Assembly (NCBI RefSeq): GCF_900110755.1
Contig: NZ_FOFF01000061.1
Span: forward strand, 1 to 46,167
Direction of reading: 5' to 3'
Origin: Streptomyces sp. yr375
GTDB taxonomy: Bacteria; Actinomycetota; Actinomycetes; Streptomycetales; Streptomycetaceae
DNA: 46,167 nt
In this document: positions 19,096-26,403 of the stretch, piece after piece
Numbering within the stretch: the first letter of the stretch is position 1
How the letters are laid out: every line of letters starts with the position of its first letter
Program-made: the position numbers and the translations under genes
The notes under the pieces: model-generated
Database searches by the model: none
Seen by the model: only the letters and a program-made list of their open reading frames with translations
What the model was told of the DNA's origin: nothing

Positions 19096-20334
19096 TCAGC
19101 CCGCGGCGACCGGGAACCGCCGCAGCCCCCGGGCCGATGCCGACATCCAGCGCTCCTCAGGACCGGTCTGCCGCAGGTCCGGCAGCCGGGCCGCCAGTGC
19201 CCGGAACGCGGCGGCGGCCTCCATACGGGCCAGCGGCGCGCCCAGGCAGTAGTGCGGACCGCCGGAGAACGACAGGTGCTCGGTCTTCGTGTTGCGGGTG
19301 ATGTCGAAGCGGTCGGGGTCGGGGAAGACCTCCGGGTCCCGGTTGGCGGCGCCCAGCAGAACCGCCACCAGCGACCCGGCGGGCAGGGTGTGCCCGGCCA
19401 GCTCCACGTCCTCGTGGGCGACCCGGGTCGCCAGTTGCGCGGGGGAGTCCCAGCGCAGCGTCTCCTCCACCACGCCCGCGGCCAACTCGGGGTCCGCGCG
19501 CAGCAGTTCCCACTGCTCGGGGTGGTTCAGCAGCGCCATCGTGCCGTTGGCCACCAGGTTGGTGGTGGTCTCGGTGCCCGCCACCGCGAGGATGCCGCAG
19601 ATCCCGATGGCCTCGCTCCTGGTCAGCACACCGTCGCGTTCGGCCGCCACGAGCCGGCTGATCACATCGTCGCCCGGCTCCATGGCGCGCAGCTCCATCA
19701 GGTCGGCGAACACCTCGTACAGGCCGTCGACGGTCAGTTGCAGCTCCCCGAGCAGCTCGGGCGAGACGAACCCCTCCAGCACCTGCGCCGCCCCGTGGCA
19801 GCAGTGGTCGAACTTCTCGCGGTACTCGTCGGGAATTCCCAGCAGGCCCCGGATGAGGGCGATGGGAAGATGCTTGGAGAAATCCTTCACGAGGTCGAAC
19901 CCGGCGACCGGATCGAGCCGGTCGAGCAGTTCCGCGCAGACCTCTTCCACATGCGGAAGATACGTCCCCATATGGCGCGGGCTGAACAGCGGAATGGCCA
20001 GTCGGCGCATCCTGGTGTGGTCCGGCGGATCCAGTTTGAGGAAAGAATCGTCCAGCGAGGAGAACTGCGGCGCGACCCGTTCCCCGGCGACCGTACGCGT
20101 GCCGAAACGGCTGTCGCGCAGAATGCGGTTGCCCAGCGCATGGTCGGCGGTGACCCAACTGTCGACCCGGCTCAGATGCAGCGGACCGCGCTTCCTGATC
20201 TCGTCGTACAACGGGTACGGATTCGCCTGCCCACGCAACAGCAGTGCGTAGGGATCCCCCAGCGCGCCCATACTCCATATGAACCGCGAGCTCTGGAGGT
20301 AGCTTTCCATTTCTTTTTCGGTCGGGACCGGCAT
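19096..20334 (-). CDS. Cytochrome P450 monooxygenase
   Basis: 412 residues, soluble bacterial class I P450. The heme loop FSGGPHYCLG gives Cys363 as thiolate ligand, the I-helix reads AGTETTTN at 252-259, and the K-helix has EETLRW. A GAGGAG ribosome-binding site precedes the ATG. The N-terminal part (NPYPLYDEIRKRGPLH, WVTADHALGNRILRDSRFG) resembles P450s that tailor macrolides and related polyketides. It is first in the minus-strand set with the two NRPS genes, so it probably oxidises the polyketide or the amino-acid part. It needs ferredoxin and a reductase, neither of which is in the window. Substrate and position of oxidation cannot be read from the sequence. Confidence 0.95.
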   Translation of the reverse strand: MPVPTEKEMESYLQSSRFIWSMGALGDPYALLLRGQANPYPLYDEIRKRGPLHLSRVDSWVTADHALGNRILRDSRFGTRTVAGERVAPQFSSLDDSFLKLDPPDHTRMRRLAIPLFSPRHMGTYLPHVEEVCAELLDRLDPVAGFDLVKDFSKHLPIALIRGLLGIPDEYREKFDHCCHGAAQVLEGFVSPELLGELQLTVDGLYEVFADLMELRAMEPGDDVISRLVAAERDGVLTRSEAIGICGILAVAGTETTTNLVANGTMALLNHPEQWELLRADPELAAGVVEETLRWDSPAQLATRVAHEDVELAGHTLPAGSLVAVLLGAANRDPEVFPDPDRFDITRNTKTEHLSFSGGPHYCLGAPLARMEAAAAFRALAARLPDLRQTGPEERWMSASARGLRRFPVAAG

Positions 20335-20368
20335 GCAGCTCCTCGGACATTACGCAGACCGCGATTCG

Positions 20369-20381
20369 ATACGTGTCGTAT
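20369..20381. promoter_or_regulatory. 13-bp palindrome ATACG-TGT-CGTAT
   Basis: A perfect 5-bp inverted repeat around TGT lies 35 bp upstream of the P450 start, in an AT-richer patch of the divergent intergenic region. It is a candidate operator. Confidence 0.4.
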
Positions 20382-20403
20382 GCTAGCGACGCGATGCGTG
20401 GGA

Positions 20404-20434
20404 GAAACCCCCTACCGTGCCCTGAAACCCCCTA
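20404..20434. promoter_or_regulatory. Two direct repeats GAAACCCCCTA, 20 bp apart
   Basis: Exact 11-bp copies occupy 20404-20414 and 20424-20434. The 20-bp period places them on the same helix face, as expected for two dimers or monomers of a response regulator. They lie between the P450/NRPS operon and the two-component genes. No third copy was noticed elsewhere in the window. Confidence 0.6.
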
Positions 20435-20488
20435 GTGGCACCCCCGATCGCCGTGCCGAACGACCCTATGACGGCTGCTTGCAATTGG

Positions 20489-20514
20489 CGGGAGTGGAAG
20501 TCGGGAGTGGAAGT
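20489..20514 (+). repeat. 13-bp tandem duplication at the kinase start
   Basis: CGGGAGTGGAAGT is duplicated head to tail (20489-20501 and 20502-20514). The second copy supplies the GGGAG ribosome-binding site and runs into the proposed GTG start. Because the unit is 13 bp, it shifts the frame relative to anything upstream. Confidence 0.75.
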
Positions 20515-21577
20515 GTCAAGACCTGGGAAAGACTGGGCGGGCTCGAACAGCTCGTGGGCCGTGGAGACCGCCCGGTGGGAGATCCTGGACGCCTGCGAGG
20601 CCGAGTTGCAGGGTATGCTCGCGCCCGGTGAACCCGCTCTGATGGCCTGGCTGTTGGCGCAGGCGGACCAGATGGTCACCGAAGTCGTGGACAGCCTCAG
20701 GGCCGGCGAACCGAAAGTGCGGTCCGCTTCCCGGGGAGTCTGCGACGGCCTGACAGACCCCCCGGCGCTCGAGGACTTCATTCACGCGTCCTCCGCCTGC
20801 TTCTGTTCCGTTCTTGATTCGATCCTGCGGCTGGCGGAGCTGGACAAGGCGCTGAACAGCGATATCCGGCTGGTGGTCAAAGTCCTGGAGGAAAGCCGCA
20901 GCCGGCGCCTTCGGGAACTGACGGAAAGACTCCGAAAACTTCTGATGGAATGGACCCTGCGCGCCCAGGAGAGCGAGCGTACCCGAATATCGCGCGAACT
21001 CCACGACCGTATCGGCTACGGGCTCTCGGTGGCCTACCGGAATCTGGAGCTGTTCCATCTGTACCGCGCCTCCGATATCGCCGTCGCGACGGTGAAGGCG
21101 GAGGCCGCCCAGAAAGCCGTACGCGATTCCATGGACCAGTTGCGCATGATCAGTGCGGATCTGCGCGGAAACGACAGGAAGGGCGGCCTGAAAAAGGCGC
21201 TGCTGCACTCGCTGCAAGACCTGGAGATCGAAGGCGTCTTTGTGCAGGTGCAGGTGGAGGGCGACGAGTCGACGGTGCCCGTCGGCATTCTTGACGAAGT
21301 GTTCCTCATTCTCCGCGAAGCGCTGCTCAACGCGCTCCGGCACGGACGGCCCAGACGACTGCGGATAAAGGTGGACATCTCCGCCGACGAGATCCGCGCC
21401 AGGGTCGACGACGACGGCCGGGGATTCGACCGGGAACCCCTTCCGTCCGCCAAGAGCATCGGGCTGATGGCGATGGCCGAACGCGCCCGGCTGCTGTCCG
21501 GGTCCGTCGTGATCCGCAGCCAGGTCGGCACCGGAACCCACGTCGCCCTCGCCGTACCCCTGCGGGAGGTGCGATGA
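20513..21577 (+). CDS. Soluble NarL-type sensor histidine kinase
   Basis: 354 residues from the GTG at 20513, chosen for its GGGAG five bases upstream; in-frame alternatives at 20435 and 20468 lack a ribosome-binding site. The HisKA_3 dimerisation helix has ERTRISRELHDR with the phospho-acceptor His164. The HATPase domain follows (EALLNALRHG N-box, DDDGRGF G1, GLMAMAERA). There is no membrane segment or signal peptide, so it probably reads an internal signal. The N-terminal ~130 residues are an unrecognised helical input region containing a CFC motif. The stop overlaps the response regulator ATG (ATGA). Divergent from the P450/NRPS operon, it is the likely pathway-linked sensor. Confidence 0.88.
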   Translation: MSRPGKDWAGSNSSWAVETARWEILDACEAELQGMLAPGEPALMAWLLAQADQMVTEVVDSLRAGEPKVRSASRGVCDGLTDPPALEDFIHASSACFCSVLDSILRLAELDKALNSDIRLVVKVLEESRSRRLRELTERLRKLLMEWTLRAQESERTRISRELHDRIGYGLSVAYRNLELFHLYRASDIAVATVKAEAAQKAVRDSMDQLRMISADLRGNDRKGGLKKALLHSLQDLEIEGVFVQVQVEGDESTVPVGILDEVFLILREALLNALRHGRPRRLRIKVDISADEIRARVDDDGRGFDREPLPSAKSIGLMAMAERARLLSGSVVIRSQVGTGTHVALAVPLREVR

Positions 21578-22269
21578 CGACGCCCGGCGCACCGAGCAGC
21601 GCCGTCCCGGGCGCACTGATCAGCGTGGTCCTGGTGGACGACCACACCCTCTTCCGCGACGGCATCCGCGAGATCCTCGGCTTCTACCCGGACCTCACCG
21701 TCGTCGGCGAGGCCGCCACCAGCCAGGCGGCGATCGAGCAGATCGACGAACACCGCCCCGACATCGTCCTGTTGGACATCGAACTGCCCGGCGGCGAGCC
21801 GTACGACACCGTGACCCGGATGCGCGAGCTGTCCCCGGCCACCCGGATCATCGTGCTGAGCATGTACGACCGGCCCCAGATGGTGCGCCGCCTCACCGAG
21901 GCGGGAGTCCGCGGCTACCTGCTCAAGACCGCCGACCGCGAGGAACTCGTCGGCGCCGTCCGCCGCGTGCACACGCACGCCGACTGCCTGGTGCTCGGCA
22001 TCTCCGCCCAGTCGGCCGCCACCCTGCACGACCGGGCCGAGAACCCCTTGTCCCCGCGCGAGAGCGAGGTCCTGGAAATGGTCGCCCAAGCCCTCAGCAA
22101 CAGCCAGATCGCCGTCCGGCTCGACCTCTCCGAGGCCACCGTCAAACGCCACCTGCGCAACGTCTTCGCCAAACTCGGCGCGGTGTCCCGCATCGACGCC
22201 GTCAACAAGGCGGTCGGCGCGGCCCTGATCTCCCCCACACACCACTCGGAGAACACCCCGTTCACATGA
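21574..22269 (+). CDS. NarL/LuxR-family response regulator
   Basis: 231 residues. Receiver domain: acidic pocket VDDH near residue 22, phospho-acceptor Asp68 in VLLDIELP, and Lys in YLLKTA. The C-terminal LuxR HTH reads LSPRESEVLEMVAQALSNSQIA then SEATVKRHLRNVFAKLG. The start codon overlaps the kinase stop by 4 nt, so the pair is co-translated. It would bind DNA as a dimer; the GAAACCCCCTA repeats 1.1 kb upstream are candidate sites. Confidence 0.94.
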   Translation: MTTPGAPSSAVPGALISVVLVDDHTLFRDGIREILGFYPDLTVVGEAATSQAAIEQIDEHRPDIVLLDIELPGGEPYDTVTRMRELSPATRIIVLSMYDRPQMVRRLTEAGVRGYLLKTADREELVGAVRRVHTHADCLVLGISAQSAATLHDRAENPLSPRESEVLEMVAQALSNSQIAVRLDLSEATVKRHLRNVFAKLGAVSRIDAVNKAVGAALISPTHHSENTPFT

Positions 22270-22494
22270 GCGCCGCCCGACTGGCCGACTGACGGACTGA
22301 CCGCCTGCCGGGCCCTGTGCCGAGCAGGGACTCCTGCCGTGCCGGAGGCCGCCGCGGGGGCGTGAAGCGCACGGCGTCCTTCGGGATGCGCTGGGCCAGA
22401 GGGGCTTGTACCACTGCGCGCGCGCCGCGTGAGCCATGTGCTCCCGCGCTCCCTCGCATGCATCAGAACAGTGCAAATAGGCTGAAATTCCACA

Positions 22495-22526
22495 GAGGTC
22501 ACGCAAGACCTCCCTGGTCATCAGGG
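22495..22526 (+). promoter_or_regulatory. Two small stem-loops in the leader of the TPR regulator
   Basis: GAGGTC/GACCTC (22495-22500, 22507-22512) is followed by CCCTG/CAGGG (22512-22516, 22522-22526). The second stem includes the start of the AGGGGAG ribosome-binding site, so it could limit translation. The stems are short and may be chance. Confidence 0.3.
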
Positions 22527-22534
22527 GAGACTCG

Positions 22535-23899
22535 ATGGCACAGCTCCGGCAGCCGAACGACACTCTGCGCAGCATGCTGGTGCGGTCCGCCTGGACTTTG
22601 GAGGCGCTTGCGCGTTCCGTCAACGCGGTGGCCGCCGAGACCGGCAGGTCGCTCACCTACGACCGCACGTCCGTCTCCAAGTGGCTCGCCGGTGTCCTGC
22701 CCCGCGACGACGTGGTCCCGTTGCTGGTGGAGGCGTTCTCTCGACGACTGGGGCGGCCTCTTACTTCGGCGGATCTCGGCCTTGGCGGAGCAGTAGCGGC
22801 TGCGGGCCGGTCGGCCGCGCGAGGGGTGTCCGAGCCCGCCGTGGTGCTCGCTGAACTCGCTGCCGGCCAGGCCGATTTCCGTCGGCGAACGGCGCTGGAG
22901 TCGTCTCCGTACCAGTTGCTCGACAGCCTCGTCCGCCCGGTTTCGGCCCCTCGCGTGGGCGTGGGCGTGTCGCCGTATCGGTCGGGGCGGGCCGAGGTCC
23001 AGGCCCTGCGGACCGCGAGCGTCCTGTTCGCCTCACTGATGGAGGCTCTCGGTGGCGGCACTGCGCGCGTCGCGCTCGCCACCTTCCTCGCCGAGGACGT
23101 CACCACATGGCTGCACGCCCACGCCAGTGACACCGTCCGAGGTGAACTCTTCACCGGCGCCGCCGAACTGACCCTGCTTCTGGCCCGGATGAACATCGAC
23201 CTGCATGCCCATGGCCTGGCTCAGCGCTACCTCGACATCGCGTTCGCGCTCGCCTCGGAAGTCGGTGGCCGTACCACGGAGGCCATCGCGCTGCGCGTCA
23301 TGAGCGCCCAGGCCCTCGACCTCGGCCACCACGAGGCAGCGTTGCATCTGGCCGAAGCGGCCGAGAGTGCGGTACGGGAGTCACCGGGCGCCGTTCGGGC
23401 CTTTGTCGACGCCCAGCTCGCACTCGCCCAGGCGGCCACCGAACAACACCGTTCCTGCCTCCGGTTGTTCGACCGTGTGGATCGCAACTCCCCTGATGGA
23501 GAAGGTGCATTCGCAAGTCCCTTCGGCTCGTACAGCCGGGCCTCGGCGCTGTACCAGCGCGCCGGCGCTCTCACCCACCTCGGCGAGGTCCGCCTGGCCG
23601 CACAGGACTTGACCGTCTCGCTTCGCCACCGCGCCCATGACGAGACCCGGGCCCGGGCCCTCACACTGTCCCGGCTCGCCGGCCTCCACCTGCGCATGGG
23701 GCATGTGGACGAAGCCTGCGCCGCCTGGCTGGAGTTCCTCGACCTCTACCCGCTGCTGCACTCCGCTCGTGCCGATCGTGAACTGACCGGCCTCATCCAG
23801 AAGTTGCGTCCGCACGGCCGACATCATGCGGTCGCACACGTGCTGGAGCGAGCGGGCGGACACGGCTACGGCGGTCTGCGCCGGGCAGGGCCGGCCTGA
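22535..23899 (+). CDS. XRE/TPR-type transcriptional regulator
   Basis: 454 residues. The first ~85 residues form an HTH unit with the Streptomyces-type TSVSKWLAGVLPRDDVVPLLVEAF pattern. The rest is helical with TPR-like repeats (LDLGHHEAALHLAEAAESAV, YQRAGALTHLGEVRLAAQDL, LHLRMGHVDEACAAWLEFLD), as in NsdA-like pleiotropic regulators. The ATG follows AGGGGAG by 6 bp. It is preceded by 265 bp without a gene and may be part of the cluster regulation or a boundary gene. The target is unknown. Confidence 0.8.
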   Translation: MAQLRQPNDTLRSMLVRSAWTLEALARSVNAVAAETGRSLTYDRTSVSKWLAGVLPRDDVVPLLVEAFSRRLGRPLTSADLGLGGAVAAAGRSAARGVSEPAVVLAELAAGQADFRRRTALESSPYQLLDSLVRPVSAPRVGVGVSPYRSGRAEVQALRTASVLFASLMEALGGGTARVALATFLAEDVTTWLHAHASDTVRGELFTGAAELTLLLARMNIDLHAHGLAQRYLDIAFALASEVGGRTTEAIALRVMSAQALDLGHHEAALHLAEAAESAVRESPGAVRAFVDAQLALAQAATEQHRSCLRLFDRVDRNSPDGEGAFASPFGSYSRASALYQRAGALTHLGEVRLAAQDLTVSLRHRAHDETRARALTLSRLAGLHLRMGHVDEACAAWLEFLDLYPLLHSARADRELTGLIQKLRPHGRHHAVAHVLERAGGHGYGGLRRAGPA

Positions 23900-23951
23900 T
23901 CTGACGGGGGTTCAGGAAGGGGCGGGGATCGTTCGTCGACGTGTTCAGCCT

Positions 23952-23975
23952 GGCACCCATGGTCCCAAGGGTGCC
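23952..23975. terminator. Hairpin between TPR regulator and SDR
   Basis: A 7-bp stem, GGCACCC/GGGTGCC (23952-23958 and 23969-23975), lies 18 bp before the SDR start. It may terminate the upstream gene or structure the SDR leader. Confidence 0.4.
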
Positions 23976-23993
23976 TGGAGAAAAGGGAGTTCC

Positions 23994-24851
23994 GTGACTG
24001 CTGAGAACCCTTCGGCCGCCGCGAGCACGGCGGCCCGGTCCGCCTTGCGCGGCCGCACCGTGATGATCACCGGCGCGGGCGGCGGGCTCGGCCGGGCGTT
24101 CGCCACGGCCCTGGCACGGGAGGGCGCCCGCCTCGTCCTGGTCGGCCGGGACCCCGACTCCCTGGCACGCACCGCCGAAGAGGTGCGGCCGACCGGTGCC
24201 TCCGTCCTGATCGCGGCGGGGGACGTCACACGGGCCGCGGATCTCGCGGCTGCCGTGGCCGCGGCGGTGTCCGCCTTCGGGTCCGTGGACGTGCTGGTGA
24301 ACAACGCGGGACAGCCGGGGCCCATCGGGCCGACCTGGGAGGTGGACCCGGACCACTGGTGGCGGGCCATGGAGGTCCATGTCAAAGGAACGCTCCTGGC
24401 CTGCCGCGCGGTGCTGCCGCACATGGTGGGACGCGGGTCCGGACGCGTCATCAACATCGTCAGTCAGGCGGGGGTGGATCGCTGGCCCTATGTGACGGCG
24501 TACGCGGTGTCCAAGGCGGCCGTGATCAAGCTGACCGAGAACCTGGCAGCCGAGCTGCGCGGACACGGGGTGACCGTGCTCAGCTACCACCCCGGGCTGG
24601 TGGACACGGGCATCACCCGGGCCCAGATGGCCCGGCCCCGTGACAGCGACCCCTGGTCGGACCTGGTGTCCGGCTGGTTCCTGGAGCAGGACCGGCAGGG
24701 GGCCTTCACGGACATCGGCCGGTCGGCGTCCATGTTGGTGCGGCTGGCGCGGGGAGACGCCGACGCGGAGTCCGGGCGCTACGTCACGCCCGACTCACGG
24801 CTCGGCGACGGCGAAGGCGACGGCGAAGGCGACGGGCGGGCGGCTACGTGA
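23994..24851 (+). CDS. Short-chain dehydrogenase/reductase
   Basis: 285 residues, classical SDR: TGAGGGLG cofactor loop at 26-33, NNAG at 103-106, Ser157, Tyr170 and Lys174 (YAVSK). It would oxidise an alcohol or reduce a ketone with NAD(P)H in the cytoplasm. The GTG at 23994 has GGGAG upstream; the longer open frame to 23826 overlaps the regulator's end. The tail carries a GDGEGDGEGDG repeat that runs into the stop. The 3' end overlaps the convergent acyl ligase by 8 bp. The substrate is unknown; the neighbouring ligase and alcohol dehydrogenase suggest shared handling of an alcohol/acid pair. Confidence 0.92.
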   Translation: MTAENPSAAASTAARSALRGRTVMITGAGGGLGRAFATALAREGARLVLVGRDPDSLARTAEEVRPTGASVLIAAGDVTRAADLAAAVAAAVSAFGSVDVLVNNAGQPGPIGPTWEVDPDHWWRAMEVHVKGTLLACRAVLPHMVGRGSGRVINIVSQAGVDRWPYVTAYAVSKAAVIKLTENLAAELRGHGVTVLSYHPGLVDTGITRAQMARPRDSDPWSDLVSGWFLEQDRQGAFTDIGRSASMLVRLARGDADAESGRYVTPDSRLGDGEGDGEGDGRAAT

Positions 24852-26403
24852 GACCGGCGGTCCCGAAGCGTTCCCGGAGGGCCGGCTTGTCGGTCTTCCC
24901 GGTGGCGGTACGCGGGATCTCGTCGACGATGTGGACCACGGTGGGCTGCTTGTAGCGGGCGAGGAGTCCGTCGGCGTAGGCCCGCAGCGACGCGGCGGAG
25001 ACGGTCTGTCCCCGGGCGGGCCGGACCGCGGCGGCGACGGTCTCGCCCCACCGGGCGTGGGGAATCCCGAACACGGCGATGTCCCGCACGGCCGGACACT
25101 GGCCCAGGACCTGCTCGACCTCGGCGGGGGAGACGTTCTCACCGCCGGTGATGACCATGTCCTTGCGGCGGTCCACCACATGGACACGGCCGTCGGCGTC
25201 CAGGAATCCCACGTCGCCCGTGCGCAGCCAGCCGTCCGGACCGAGGTGTTGTGCGGTGTGCTGCGGATCCTTCCAGTAGCCGGGTGTCACCTGTGCTCCG
25301 CGGACCCACAGCTCGCCACGCCGGCCCGGCAGGAGCGGCTCGCTGCCGTCGAGCGCGGTGACACGTACTCGGGTGAACGGCATGACCGGGCCCGCGGAAC
25401 CGGCGTGGAGGAGGGTTTCGTTGCGCGGCAGGCAGGTGACGAACGACGTCGTCTCGGTCAGCCCCCATGCCTGCTGGAGCAGTATCCCGTGGCGGGCGTA
25501 CGCCGTGACGAGCTGACGCGGTACGGGGGCACCGGCGACGACGGGCAGCCGCAGGTGGGGCAGCGGCGTGTCCGCGGTGTCGAGGTGGACGAGCAGCTCC
25601 TGGTACATCGTCGGCACCATGAACAGCGCCGTCACCCGGTGCGTGACGAGGTCGGCCAGAGCGGCCGCGGGGTCGAAGGCGCGGTGGACGAGGAGCGTGC
25701 CGCCGTAGGTGAGCACGGGCAGGGTGAGCGCGCACAGTCCGCCGACGTGGAAGAGCGGTGCTGCGCCCAGGACCGTGTCCCGGGCGCCGAGGCCCAGTGC
25801 CTGACGGACGTTGCGGTTGTTGCTCCGCAGGTTGCCGTGGGTGAGGATCACCCCGCGGGCCCGGCCGGTGCTGCCCGAGGTGTAGAGGAGGACCGCGAGA
25901 TCGTCGTCGCCGGCGCACACGGGGGGAGCGGGGGCTTCAGGGGGAGCGGGCGCGGGCGGGCGGCCGTCGACGAGTACGGGTCGGTCGCCGAGTACGGGTC
26001 GGTCGACGAGTCCGGGTCCGTCGCCGAGTCCGGTGTCGAGGAGGGGACTTGACGCCTCGGCGACGACCGCGGCCGGTGCGCAGTCCTCCAGTACGGCGAG
26101 TGCTTCATGGGGCGACGAGCGGAAGTTCAGGGGGACGAAGGCCGCGCCCAGCCAGTGCGCGGCGTACATCGTCTCCAGGAGCAGCGGGCTGTTGCGTCCG
26201 GCGTAGGCGATCCGGTCGCCGGCCCGCACTCCGCAGGCGGCGAGGGCGCCGGCCAGCCGCCGTACCGACGCCAGGAGGTCCGCGTAGGAGAGGGACCGGC
26301 CGTCGTAGCGCACGGCGACAGCTCCGGCAGCGTCTGCCGCGAGGCGGCGCAGGGCGGTCAGCGGGTCGTCGGCAGGCCCTGCGGTCCCGTCGTGGCTAGC
26401 CAT
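24844..26403 (-). CDS. AMP-dependent acyl-CoA synthetase/ligase
   Basis: 519 residues, ANL superfamily: LLYTSGSTGRARGV (P-loop), GLTETTS, GWLRTGDVG, RRKDMVITGGENVSPAEVE, and Lys in PRTATGKTDKPAL. It activates a carboxylic acid with ATP and most likely transfers it to CoA. There is no carrier domain. The N-lobe contains an insert, GPGLVDRPVLGDRPVLVDGR, encoded by 18-bp tandem repeats, followed by a Pro/Ala stretch. The ATG overlaps the end of the alcohol dehydrogenase gene by 8 bp, so both are in one operon with the dehydrogenase first. It could supply a starter acid to the PKS or serve unrelated catabolism; the sequence does not decide. Confidence 0.92.
   Translation of the reverse strand: MASHDGTAGPADDPLTALRRLAADAAGAVAVRYDGRSLSYADLLASVRRLAGALAACGVRAGDRIAYAGRNSPLLLETMYAAHWLGAAFVPLNFRSSPHEALAVLEDCAPAAVVAEASSPLLDTGLGDGPGLVDRPVLGDRPVLVDGRPPAPAPPEAPAPPVCAGDDDLAVLLYTSGSTGRARGVILTHGNLRSNNRNVRQALGLGARDTVLGAAPLFHVGGLCALTLPVLTYGGTLLVHRAFDPAAALADLVTHRVTALFMVPTMYQELLVHLDTADTPLPHLRLPVVAGAPVPRQLVTAYARHGILLQQAWGLTETTSFVTCLPRNETLLHAGSAGPVMPFTRVRVTALDGSEPLLPGRRGELWVRGAQVTPGYWKDPQHTAQHLGPDGWLRTGDVGFLDADGRVHVVDRRKDMVITGGENVSPAEVEQVLGQCPAVRDIAVFGIPHARWGETVAAAVRPARGQTVSAASLRAYADGLLARYKQPTVVHIVDEIPRTATGKTDKPALRERFGTAGLT
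25967..26033. repeat. 18-bp tandem repeat inside the acyl ligase gene
   Basis: Nearly four copies of TCGACGAGTACGGGTCGG with alternating GAC/GCC and ACG/CCG variants lie head to tail. They encode the GLVDRPVLGDRPVLVD insert in the ligase. Confidence 0.75.

Noticed and set aside
14100..19252. Two plus-strand frames over 1000 codons across the NRPS genes
   Set aside because: They oppose intact NRPS motifs and contain no recognisable domain.
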